Source: a virus
Reading direction: 5' to 3' (one strand)
Length of the DNA stretch: 20,067 nucleotides
IMG/VR virus record: IMGVR_UViG_3300024999_000483
Coordinates: 1 to 20,067 of that record
The notes beneath the pieces are model-generated. The model saw only the letters and a list, made by a program, of their open reading frames with translations. It ran no database searches and had not been told where the DNA came from. The position numbers and the translations under genes are program-made. This document shows, piece after piece, positions 1-7,211 of this stretch (its first letter is position 1; each line of letters begins with the position of its first letter).

Positions 1-46
1 AAATCATTCTTTTTCTTTATTTTCTTAATAAATGGTATATATGCAC

Positions 47-74
47 TTGATAGTGGATAAAAATAGTGTATAAT
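47..74 (+). promoter_or_regulatory. Sigma-A-type promoter for the DGQHR/DndB-like gene
   Basis: A -35 box TTGATA (47-52) and a consensus -10 box TATAAT (69-74) are separated by 16 bases. The gene's ribosome binding site and ATG start follow within 25 bases. The near-consensus sequence suggests the gene is read by the unmodified host RNA polymerase, so it could be expressed early in infection. That timing is inference. Confidence 0.75.
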
Positions 75-95
75 CATTCGAAAGGGGTAATTTAT

Positions 96-1727
96 ATGAT
101 TTTTAAATTTGATAAAAGTGGAAATATAGAAAATATGAGAATGGAAGGTGATTTTGATATGGGCAAAAAGGTTAGAGGGAATGCTCCACAACCGCAATTA
201 GAAGTTGTTAAGGAAGAGATTAAAGTAAGCGAAGAAGAGGATTTAGTAATGACCGAAGCATTAGAAACACAATCACAAGTAGCTGTTGGATTCGAATCTT
301 TGAACGAGGATGAAGATATGATTCAACGGGAGATGGACTTGATTAAAGAAAAAGAATCTGAAAATGATAAAATTTGGGATAAAGGGGTTAAAGATGAAGT
401 GGTTGATAAGAGCGATAGTGAAAATATGATGCCTATGTTTGGAAGTCTGAGTGAGAAGATGAAGATTGAGGATGGTGTGGATGATAAAGAGCAAACTAGT
501 AGTAATGGTGAAAGAATTAAAACTGATGAGGAATTGAAAGATGAATTAAAGAGGAAAAGAGAGGTTAATAAATTAAAGAAAAATGCTAGAGATAGATTAA
601 AGCAGTTAAATAGTGCTGATGAATGGAAATTCGAAAATACAATCGAAATATGTCGAAATAAAGAAACATGTAAATTTCAAACTATTGCTAATGCTGAATT
701 TCTTGGAAATCTTCTAGATCGTAAAATTGCGACTTATGTTGGTGATTTACAGCGTGGATGGAAAAGTAATAGTAAGAATGAATTAGTAGAGGTGAGAAGC
801 GAGAAGCAAATTAAACTCATTCTTGACAGTCTATTGCACGACAGAATGCATGGCGGTTTTATTACACTTAATCTAAATCCGAATGATGGTCATGAAATTA
901 ATTTCAATGAAGAAGACCATACTATTTCAGGATCTATAGACCAAAAACTACAAATTCTGGATGGTAATCACCGTTTGAATGCGTTTTCTCGTTGGGCGAA
1001 GGCTTATAAACGCAATCCTGAGTCTGTTCCTAATCCTGCTGATTATTATATAAGCGTTGTAATTGAGACGCTTAATGATGATGACGCAAAGTCACTTTTT
1101 AGCGAATATTGCCTAAAAGGGTTGAAAATTAGCAAAAGTAGAGGGGAGTTCTTAAACGTAGAAGACTATACAAATAAACTGTGCAAAGAGATAATTAAAT
1201 TCAGTGATATGAAGGATAAGGTAGAGGTAATTTCTACTTCGATTAAGGGCAATTCAAATTCAATAATTAGTTTTGGAGTTTTATCAAAAAATATAAAGGA
1301 AAATTACTCGCCACAGACCAAATCCGAGATTGAAGAAATGAGCAAACATCTCATAACCTTTGTAGATTCACTAATTCAAACATTCCCTAAATTTATGGCA
1401 AGTAGAGATTTAGAGGAGAGAAAATTACTTCGAGTAAATAGTCTAACAATGGAAGCTTTGGCATGGGGTGGATATTTTTACATCTCTAAATTATTACAAG
1501 AAAAAAGCAAAGAAGAGATATTAAGTATACTTTCTAAGTTTAATGACGATATTGAATATAAGGGATTCAAGGGGAAGTTTTTAGCAAAAGAAAATCCAAT
1601 CTTTAGAAAAATTATGCGAGAGGGAAATAAGATGATTTCAACTAGCAAGAGTGCTACGTGGATCAACAAAGTCTTTTCAGAGTATGTTATTGATGGTAAG
1701 AGTTTAGAGGAAATTGGCAGAGAGTAA
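96..1727 (+). CDS. DGQHR-domain protein, DndB-like
   Basis: The product is 543 residues long. The start is the ATG at 96, which has AAAGGGG at 81-87; an in-frame GTG at 66 overlaps the -10 box and is rejected. Residues 1 to about 170 are rich in Glu, Asp and Lys and look disordered or coiled-coil. The remainder resembles the DGQHR/DndB family: a DLQRGW segment near residue 218, then the signature DGNHRLNAF at 289-297 (His replaces Gln-His spacing only by Asn for Gln), then a helical C-terminal part ending in a SLEEIGRE helix. In bacteria DndB is a regulator tied to DNA phosphorothioate modification, and the fold is related to ParB/Srx-type nucleotide-binding proteins. No dndA, C, D or E is visible here, so a modification role is not supported. 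It is the only minus-operon-independent phage gene on the plus strand besides tnpB. Function unknown: DNA binding, nucleotide hydrolysis or interference with host defence are possible. Confidence 0.7.
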   Translation: MIFKFDKSGNIENMRMEGDFDMGKKVRGNAPQPQLEVVKEEIKVSEEEDLVMTEALETQSQVAVGFESLNEDEDMIQREMDLIKEKESENDKIWDKGVKDEVVDKSDSENMMPMFGSLSEKMKIEDGVDDKEQTSSNGERIKTDEELKDELKRKREVNKLKKNARDRLKQLNSADEWKFENTIEICRNKETCKFQTIANAEFLGNLLDRKIATYVGDLQRGWKSNSKNELVEVRSEKQIKLILDSLLHDRMHGGFITLNLNPNDGHEINFNEEDHTISGSIDQKLQILDGNHRLNAFSRWAKAYKRNPESVPNPADYYISVVIETLNDDDAKSLFSEYCLKGLKISKSRGEFLNVEDYTNKLCKEIIKFSDMKDKVEVISTSIKGNSNSIISFGVLSKNIKENYSPQTKSEIEEMSKHLITFVDSLIQTFPKFMASRDLEERKLLRVNSLTMEALAWGGYFYISKLLQEKSKEEILSILSKFNDDIEYKGFKGKFLAKENPIFRKIMREGNKMISTSKSATWINKVFSEYVIDGKSLEEIGRE

Positions 1728-1737
1728 AACGTAAAAA

Positions 1738-1777
1738 ATAGAGAGTAACCACAATTAATTTTATGGTTACTCTCTAT
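1738..1777. terminator. Bidirectional intrinsic terminator between convergent genes
   Basis: A perfect 14-bp inverted repeat (1738-1751 with 1764-1777) encloses a 12-base loop. It lies between the stop of the plus-strand DGQHR gene and the stop of the minus-strand homing endonuclease gene. On the minus strand the stem runs into T6 (complement of 1733-1738), a good terminator. On the plus strand the tail is only moderately T-rich. Confidence 0.85.
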
Positions 1778-1781
1778 AATA

Positions 1782-3527
1782 TTATTTATCAAATATTTTC
1801 CAAACCATCTTTTCTCCTGTTTGTGGATGTTTACCTGCTGATTTCTGAATATCACTACAACATTGAGATATACCAGTTGCAGATATATTATATTTTACTG
1901 ATGCGTCCAACATACTCTCAAAAATCTCATTTGTTGTTAAACAAATCACCTTTTTCTTATAGTGATTATAATTTTCTATTTGAGCATTGCTTAAAATATT
2001 TTTAATTTCATCCTCTGTTTTTAAAAGGTATTCATCATAGTACATCCAAACCAACGGCTCGCCAGTTATTGACTTGCCTGCTGATTTATGTTTTCCTTTA
2101 CAACAAGCAGAAATATTTGGTCTAATTGATTCTCTACCATTCAATGAAGCTTCATGTATGGAGTTAAATATTTCACCAGTTGTCAAGCATATTACTTTCT
2201 CACATATCTCTTCTTTTGGATTATAAGAACACCATCCTAATTCAGTTCCTTTTTTGAGATAATTTCTTATTGCTCCACTACTTAAATTTAAATTATTCCC
2301 TATCCTGACTGTGCTTTTAAGTCCTTCATTCCATAAAATACATGCTGTCTTAACTAAGTTTCTGCACCCTGCTTCATAGACTTTTAACCAGTCAATATCA
2401 TTTTCCTTAAAATTTAATAATTCAGCAAGACAAGGTTGATCTGGACGAGTTATATCACGATTCATTATGTTATTTTTGATCCACTCTAATTCACTTCTCC
2501 TACAGTCTATAATTATGTAATTAGTAATATTATTTTCTTTAGCTAAATTTTCTTTGTCCCTATCATTTTCTTGTATCTCTTGCAATGTCCCCCATTTACC
2601 ATATGTTTCTTCGTAGTGTTGGTTGCCCATAACCTCGCAAATCCCATTTATTTTATTTATATATAAATCATATCTATAATCTTTACACCATTTAAAAGTA
2701 GTTTTAGATAATTGAATTATAAATGTTTCGTGTAATTGTTCTAAAACATTTATCGTAACCTTTTCTGAGAAGCTCACGCCATCTCCACAACGATTACAAC
2801 CAAACCCGTGATTTACCAAATTGGAAATTTTAATTCTTTTTTCATAACCACAGTCTGGACATTTAACTAATACATACTTACCTGATCCAAAAGAATATTT
2901 ATGTGCATCCTCTTTATTAACAAAGAAGTGTACTAAGTGATGATGAGTAACAAAAATGGTGTTACACATATCACAATCAAGACTACCTCTTTGTCCTCCT
3001 GTAAAAGAACTTATATGTTTTTGTTCTGGTTTGTGTTCAAAGTTATCTAAACAATTAAACCAATATCCTTTCCTATCTATACCTTGTGAAGCATAACTAA
3101 CATCGTGAGGAGTTAATTGGTTGCCATCTTTATCAATATTTAATTCTTTATTCCAACGCAATATAATGACATTTGCTAACTCTTTATCTAAATTAATATA
3201 GCACCAGTTATAGAAAGAAATCCATTGTTTATCTCCAGCGTTTGCACACCTTAAACAATAATATTTTCCATCTGTTCTAACCTGTGAAGTATAATCAGAC
3301 CATCTTATATCTTCTAATAATTTACCACACCCATCACATTCAATATTAACAAATACTCTAGATTTATTTTGTAAATCTTTCGTTTTTACTACTATCTTCG
3401 TTCCCTTTTTAACTAACATACCATTATTTTTGTTAAGGTATCTTGGTATCTTATATCCTCTTTCTTCATACCACTTTATATTATTTGAATTTAGCCCAAC
3501 CTCAACCTCTTTTGTTATCAATCCCAT
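1782..3527 (-). CDS. Homing-endonuclease-like protein: zinc ribbons, Vsr-like nuclease, two NUMOD1 repeats
   Basis: The product is 581 residues long. The ATG at 3527 is preceded by AAAGGAT; an upstream in-frame start would cover this site. The first 250 residues carry CxxC pairs typical of zinc ribbons (C64/C67, C91/C94, C185/C188, C223/C226, C244/C247). The likely nuclease core follows: a helix at 253-270, D287 in YRYDLYI, E298 in CEVMGNQHY, and H304, the D...E-x...QH pattern of Vsr-like phage homing endonucleases. Residues about 390-432 look like a helix-turn-helix. Two C-terminal repeats (about 444-500 and 526-581) each begin KVICLTT and carry KSAGK and TGE, as in NUMOD1/IENR1 DNA-binding repeats of intron-encoded nucleases. 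Family knowledge says such enzymes cut a long target site and spread their own gene. No intron is visible around it, so it appears free-standing. The target is unknown. Confidence 0.8.
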   Translation of the reverse strand: MGLITKEVEVGLNSNNIKWYEERGYKIPRYLNKNNGMLVKKGTKIVVKTKDLQNKSRVFVNIECDGCGKLLEDIRWSDYTSQVRTDGKYYCLRCANAGDKQWISFYNWCYINLDKELANVIILRWNKELNIDKDGNQLTPHDVSYASQGIDRKGYWFNCLDNFEHKPEQKHISSFTGGQRGSLDCDMCNTIFVTHHHLVHFFVNKEDAHKYSFGSGKYVLVKCPDCGYEKRIKISNLVNHGFGCNRCGDGVSFSEKVTINVLEQLHETFIIQLSKTTFKWCKDYRYDLYINKINGICEVMGNQHYEETYGKWGTLQEIQENDRDKENLAKENNITNYIIIDCRRSELEWIKNNIMNRDITRPDQPCLAELLNFKENDIDWLKVYEAGCRNLVKTACILWNEGLKSTVRIGNNLNLSSGAIRNYLKKGTELGWCSYNPKEEICEKVICLTTGEIFNSIHEASLNGRESIRPNISACCKGKHKSAGKSITGEPLVWMYYDEYLLKTEDEIKNILSNAQIENYNHYKKKVICLTTNEIFESMLDASVKYNISATGISQCCSDIQKSAGKHPQTGEKMVWKIFDK

Positions 3528-3573
3528 AATAAATACACCTATCCTTTCTTTTTGCCACAAGAAACAAATGGGA

Positions 3574-3606
3574 ATAGACCTTATATCGGCAAAATATAAA
3601 GTCTAT
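3574..3606 (-). promoter_or_regulatory. Leader stem-loop upstream of the homing endonuclease gene
   Basis: Arms 3574-3586 and 3594-3606 pair over 12 of 13 positions (one C/A mismatch at 3580/3600) around a 7-base loop. The hairpin is about 25 bases before the ribosome binding site of the 1782-3527 gene. There is no T-run after it on the minus strand, so it is not an obvious terminator. Stem-loops upstream of homing endonuclease genes are known to restrain translation in some phages; here that is only a possibility. Confidence 0.45.
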
Positions 3607-3680
3607 AATTACACTTATTAATTTTCGAACATCAATAAGAAACCATGAAACTATTAAATTTCACCAAAACCCAATCCAAA

Positions 3681-3704
3681 CAAAAAAGAGCCTCAACAGC
3701 TCTT
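3681..3704 (-). terminator. Intrinsic terminator ending the candidate noncoding RNA
   Basis: On the minus strand a 6-bp stem (arms 3699-3704 and 3686-3691) with a 7-base loop is followed immediately by a run of T residues (complement of 3682-3687). No protein-coding gene ends within 440 bases upstream of it, so it most likely terminates either a noncoding RNA or the long 3' end of the helicase transcript. Confidence 0.75.
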
Positions 3705-4060
3705 AAAAATAAAAAATATTTAATTTATTACCCAAATATCCAAATCCCAACAATTCCCACCTCTACAACACTTGCTACAGGCCACTTTCAAAATCTAAAA
3801 TTCAATAATAATCCATTAAAAACATACTTTTATTGGATTTTATTTGTTTATTTTTTAGCTTGCTTCCACACATTAGATAATAATCATTAAAGCAAATAAT
3901 AAATCCCAAATTGAGCGAATAGCGAAATTTGGTAAGGTAATCTTTTGGCACAAAAGTTACCGCATACCCTCGTCGTTCCTTTGACATGTCATAAGATAAT
4001 TAATATTAGTCCTTGCAGGAGGCTGTCGTTCATAAAGTTGTGCCAACTTTATTCCGAATA
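3681..4060 (-). ncRNA. Candidate structured noncoding RNA with complementary hairpin loops
   Basis: The stretch has no credible gene but many stems. Read on the minus strand from right to left: an 8-bp hairpin (4045-4052 with 4032-4039) with loop GGCAC; a GAACGAC copy (4025-4031); a small stem around 4010-4020; a second GAACGAC copy (3972-3978); a hairpin of GGTAA/TTACC plus TTTT/AAAA (3957-3961, 3952-3955 with 3943-3946, 3936-3940) with loop GTGCC; a 7-bp hairpin (3926-3932 with 3906-3912); an 11-bp hairpin with one mismatch (3834-3839, 3828-3832 with 3817-3821, 3810-3815); and the terminator at 3681-3704. The loops GGCAC and GTGCC are exact complements, which would allow a kissing interaction. 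The same pairs exist on the plus strand, but only the minus strand ends in a terminator. I found no convincing promoter, so it may be the processed 3' end of the helicase mRNA. I do not recognise a known family; large phage RNAs such as ROOL and GOLLD are the obvious comparison. Confidence 0.5.
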
Positions 4061-4084
4061 AATAATATGAAATAATAATTTATA

Positions 4085-4145
4085 ATTTTTCGCCATTTTT
4101 ACCAAATCATATTATAAGTAAGATTTAGTAATTCTGGCGAAAAAT
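4085..4145. repeat. Long imperfect palindrome just after the helicase stop codon
   Basis: An 11-bp perfect outer arm (4085-4095 with 4135-4145) and an inner 10-bp arm with one mismatch (4099-4108 with 4122-4131) form one extended hairpin of 61 bases with a symmetrical 3 by 3 internal loop and a 13-base terminal loop. On the minus strand it begins a few bases after the helicase stop codon. The following sequence is AT-rich but lacks a clean T-run, so it could be a weak terminator, an RNA 3'-end protector, or a DNA binding site. Confidence 0.6.
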
Positions 4146-4148
4146 ATA

Positions 4149-5627
4149 TTATAATTTAGAAATTACCCAGTATCTTTTATCTTTTAATTTTCCTACTGTT
4201 TCTTTTTTGCTATTCATTATAAAATTTAATTTATTTTCATCAAATAAGGCATTAATTGTTTTTAGCCCTATAGACCCATGATTAGCTTTAGGTGCATTAA
4301 GTAATTGTTTTAATAATACCTCTTTAAATTCTTTCTGTTCATCTTTAAACATCTTAACACCAACTAATTTATCTAATATATCTTCTAATTTTAAAGCATC
4401 TAACTCTGCCTCTAGATAAGTATAAGCCATATCTTCTATACCCATCCTTTCAAATAATTTGTTTTTGAATCCATCCTCTTTATCTAATAATATTTCGCCA
4501 TAAACTTCTAAATTTCTATTGTATGTATAATACATTAATTCATTGATTTTCTTTTCCATTCTTAATTCTTCCGTATTTATTACATCATAAATTAAATTAC
4601 CATAAGTATTTTTATGAGCGAATTGCTGTATTAAAGCAATATCTCCCTCTTCACGTAAAACATTTGCATAACTTAATTTTTCTTTGATATTTTCTAGTTT
4701 CCTTGAGATCGCATTTCCCTTTTTATCCTTAATATATATTATTATTTTCTCACTACCTTTAATCCTTTTGCGTCCAATACATTGGATTATACTAGATAAA
4801 TCAGCAATATCTACAATCATGTGTTTGATAGATTCATCTTTAATGTTAACCCCACAGTCCATAACTTTAGTCGTACATAAAACTTGTTCTTCAAATCTTT
4901 CATTCTCTGAAATATAATCTATTGTTTCAGAATTAACATATTGAGAATAATCATAATTGTTTTTTGAGCAATAAAATACACATGATTTAAGTAATTTACT
5001 CATCTCATATGCTTTGGTTGCATTTGTAAAATATATTGCTTTTTCATCAGGAGGTAAATCGAATAATAGCTTTTTAACCACATCATCGTTTTCGTAGAAA
5101 TAAAACTTTTCTATAAAGTCGTATTCATTCTTTATATGATAATGGTTTATTTCCAACTTTAATTCATCTATTAAGTAATTCTTAATAAAATATGCTGTTG
5201 CTGTCATAAAAATCTTAATTCCACTTTGTCTGATTACCCAATTAAACGAGACATCTGTTTCATGAATAAATTCACTTTCTTCACAAAAATGATGTGCTTC
5301 ATCACAGATTATGTAATTATAACCTTCAAAATCCATTGTGTTACTGGTTAATGCTAGTTTAGATATATTTTGATAAGTAGTTATTGTAATATTATCTATA
5401 TCTATCCTTAATAATTCTTTCTCAGATTGATTTTTAATTAGTGTTCTATTAACCAACAATAATATTTTCTTTTTACTATTATGTTCTGATAAAGTATGCT
5501 TAATAAAATGTGTCTTGCCTCTGCCTGTTGGCCCTTCTATGAATACAATTGTTTTTGAATTCCAGTTATCAATATCCTCATTTTTAATAATATCACTAAT
5601 ATATTCTTTTTCTTGTTCTTTGCACAT
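4149..5627 (-). CDS. Superfamily 2 DEAH-box helicase-like ATPase
   Basis: The product is 492 residues long, started by an ATG with a strong GAGGAGG site upstream. The order of motifs is that of a superfamily 2 nucleic-acid translocase: Walker A GPTGRGKT (32-39), DEAH (109-112), motif III TAT (142-144), a motif V-like TTKVMDCGVNI (252-262), and motif VI QCIGRKR (282-288) with the arginine finger. The C-terminal 190 residues are helical and not recognised. The core is compact and there is no visible nuclease, methylase or specificity domain, so this is not a complete restriction subunit. It forms a unit with the DUF5659-like gene 24 bases upstream. A role in phage DNA or RNA unwinding, or in replication or recombination, is plausible; nothing in the sequence decides which. 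Confidence 0.8.
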   Translation of the reverse strand: MCKEQEKEYISDIIKNEDIDNWNSKTIVFIEGPTGRGKTHFIKHTLSEHNSKKKILLLVNRTLIKNQSEKELLRIDIDNITITTYQNISKLALTSNTMDFEGYNYIICDEAHHFCEESEFIHETDVSFNWVIRQSGIKIFMTATAYFIKNYLIDELKLEINHYHIKNEYDFIEKFYFYENDDVVKKLLFDLPPDEKAIYFTNATKAYEMSKLLKSCVFYCSKNNYDYSQYVNSETIDYISENERFEEQVLCTTKVMDCGVNIKDESIKHMIVDIADLSSIIQCIGRKRIKGSEKIIIYIKDKKGNAISRKLENIKEKLSYANVLREEGDIALIQQFAHKNTYGNLIYDVINTEELRMEKKINELMYYTYNRNLEVYGEILLDKEDGFKNKLFERMGIEDMAYTYLEAELDALKLEDILDKLVGVKMFKDEQKEFKEVLLKQLLNAPKANHGSIGLKTINALFDENKLNFIMNSKKETVGKLKDKRYWVISKL

Positions 5628-5651
5628 AATATTTGAATTCCTCCTCTTGAT

Positions 5652-5873
5652 CTAAATATTTGAATTGAATATGATTCTATTTATTGCATCTTTGTCATTT
5701 GAATATTTTTGCATTGCATTTCTTATTTCTTGTGATTCCTTGAATATAAATACATTTTTGTTTGAATTCTTTAAATCAGTTCTTTTGTCAATTAGTATAA
5801 ATTTACGAATCATTAAATAGCCAGCCATAGCCTGAGAGTGAATTGTTACCACTGGAATTTTTTGTTCTGTCAT
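5652..5873 (-). CDS. DUF5659-like small protein
   Basis: The product is 73 residues long. The start is an ATG with AAAGGAA upstream. The segment GYLMIRKFILIDKR followed by NVFIFKESQEIRNAMQKY matches what I recall of DUF5659 proteins: a short beta-alpha module with a Gly-Tyr-Leu-Met start, an NVF(I/F)F strand, and a helix with E-I-R. These are found in phages and in integrated elements of Bacillota and have no settled function. It precedes the helicase gene in the same operon. The 15 bases over its start codon are identical to those of the holin gene. The family assignment is from memory of the pattern. Confidence 0.6.
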   Translation of the reverse strand: MTEQKIPVVTIHSQAMAGYLMIRKFILIDKRTDLKNSNKNVFIFKESQEIRNAMQKYSNDKDAINRIIFNSNI

Positions 5874-5945
5874 TAATAATCATTCCTTTTTATTTATTTT
5901 ATTTATTTTTAAATTTAGACATACATGTAAAATAATTATTTCTTG

Positions 5946-5992
5946 TTGACTTATCCAGTTTTAATCTTTATAATAATGATGTAGGGGAGGTG
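5946..5992 (+). promoter_or_regulatory. Promoter and ribosome binding site of tnpB
   Basis: The -35 box TTGACT (5946-5951) and -10 box TATAAT (5969-5974) are 17 bases apart, close to the sigma-A consensus. The ribosome binding site AGGGGAGGTG (5983-5992) lies 7 bases before the ATG at 6000. The promoter points away from the divergent DUF5659/helicase unit and lets the gene be read independently of the phage operons. Confidence 0.8.
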
Positions 5993-5999
5993 AAAAACA

Positions 6000-7211
6000 A
6001 TGATAGTAAACAGAGTAGAGCAACACCGAATTAAAAAAACTGATCCAATGTGGAAAATAGTTGATGATTTATGTTTTAAGTCTAAAAATGTTTATAATTG
6101 TGCTAACTACATTATCCGTCAAGAATTCATAAGTAACCATAATTACATTAGTAGTAATGATCTTGATAAGATAATGCAGAAACAAGAGTGCTATTCTATT
6201 TTAGGTTCTCAAGCAGCACAGAAAACTTTGCAGTTACTTGATAAAAACTGGAAATCTTTCTTTGTAGCAATTAAAGATTGGGGTAAACATCCTGAAAAAT
6301 ATTTTGGCAGACCTCGAATACCTAAATATAAAAATGTACAGAATGGACGAAATATCTTGATGCTTAAAAACATCCAATGTAAAATCAAAGATGGTTATTT
6401 AACATTTTCATGGAAACCATTTAGAAAGTTTAGAATTCCTACTAAAGTAAAAGGGAAACTAATGCAAGTTAGATTTGTTCCAAAGTCTGGATATTATACT
6501 ATGGAAATAGTTTATCAAATTAATGCGCCTGAGATAACCATTGAATCTAAAAACATTGTAGGAATTGATATTGGAATTGATAATTTTGCAACTATCTCAA
6601 ATAATATTGGTACAACTCCAATTATTATTAATGGCAGAATTGTTAAATCTTTTAATCAATATTACAATAAAAAGAAAGCAGAACTTCAAGCAGACTTAAA
6701 GGTAAGACATAAAATGGATTGGAGCAATAAGCTTCAAAAATTAACTGATAAACGGAACAATAAAATTAGCAACTTTCTTCATAATGCAAGTAAGATAATT
6801 ATTGATTGGTGCGTATTTTACGAAATTGATACTATTGTTATAGGTAAAAATGACAATTGGAAGCAAGAAAGTAAAATGATTAAAAAAGTTAATCAAAATT
6901 TCGTGCAAATACCTCATGCTTTATTCATTGACAAATTGAAATATAAGGCAGAAAATAAAGGGATTAAGGTTATTTGTACGGAGGAATCTTATACTAGCGG
7001 AACGAGTTTTCTTGATAGCGAATTGCCTATTAAAGAGAATTACAACAAAGGGAGAAGAATTAAAAGAGGTTTATTTAAATCTAATACAGGCAAATTGATT
7101 AATGCTGATTTAAATGGTGCATATCAAATTATCAAAAAAGTATTTCCGAATGTTTTTACAAACGGAATAGAGGGTGCAGGTTCACACCCAATTAGATTAA
7201 ATATAATTTAA
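6000..7211 (+). CDS. tnpB: TnpB RNA-guided endonuclease, zinc-finger-less variant
   Basis: The product is 403 residues long, close to the usual TnpB length. TnpB is an RNA-guided RuvC nuclease that cuts DNA at sites matching its omega RNA and so helps the element persist. RuvC I is GIDIGIDN with D190; RuvC III is INADLNGAY with D370. The usual Glu of RuvC II is absent: the place reads IVIGKNDNW (G282). Two Glu residues lie further on in TEESYTSGTSF (E328/E329), in line with a TnpB group in which the catalytic Glu is relocated. The CxxC pairs of the usual zinc ribbon between RuvC II and III are missing; instead there is a YTSGTSFLDSELP segment and a KRGLFKS stretch. The ending GIEGAGSHPIRLN is typical. 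With both Asp residues kept, it should be an active nuclease rather than a dead repressor. Its stop codon lies in the loop of the guide-RNA hairpin. Confidence 0.88.
   Translation: MIVNRVEQHRIKKTDPMWKIVDDLCFKSKNVYNCANYIIRQEFISNHNYISSNDLDKIMQKQECYSILGSQAAQKTLQLLDKNWKSFFVAIKDWGKHPEKYFGRPRIPKYKNVQNGRNILMLKNIQCKIKDGYLTFSWKPFRKFRIPTKVKGKLMQVRFVPKSGYYTMEIVYQINAPEITIESKNIVGIDIGIDNFATISNNIGTTPIIINGRIVKSFNQYYNKKKAELQADLKVRHKMDWSNKLQKLTDKRNNKISNFLHNASKIIIDWCVFYEIDTIVIGKNDNWKQESKMIKKVNQNFVQIPHALFIDKLKYKAENKGIKVICTEESYTSGTSFLDSELPIKENYNKGRRIKRGLFKSNTGKLINADLNGAYQIIKKVFPNVFTNGIEGAGSHPIRLNII

Noticed and set aside
1782-3527. IscB-type nuclease with an upstream guide RNA at 3681-4060
   Set aside because: The protein lacks RuvC and HNH motifs of IscB and a terminator separates the RNA from the gene.
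3645-3890. 81-residue plus-strand reading frame
   Set aside because: No ribosome binding site; Asn/Thr/Lys-rich low-complexity composition typical of AT-rich noncoding DNA; it runs through the terminator at 3681-3704.
3802-3987. 61-residue minus-strand reading frame in the gene-free stretch
   Set aside because: It has no ribosome binding site, no recognisable motif, and overlaps the hairpins of the candidate RNA, which explain the sequence better.
6000-7211. TnpB-like dead repressor (TldR)
   Set aside because: Both RuvC Asp residues are kept and an alternative Glu is available; the element also has its own promoter and right-end hairpin.
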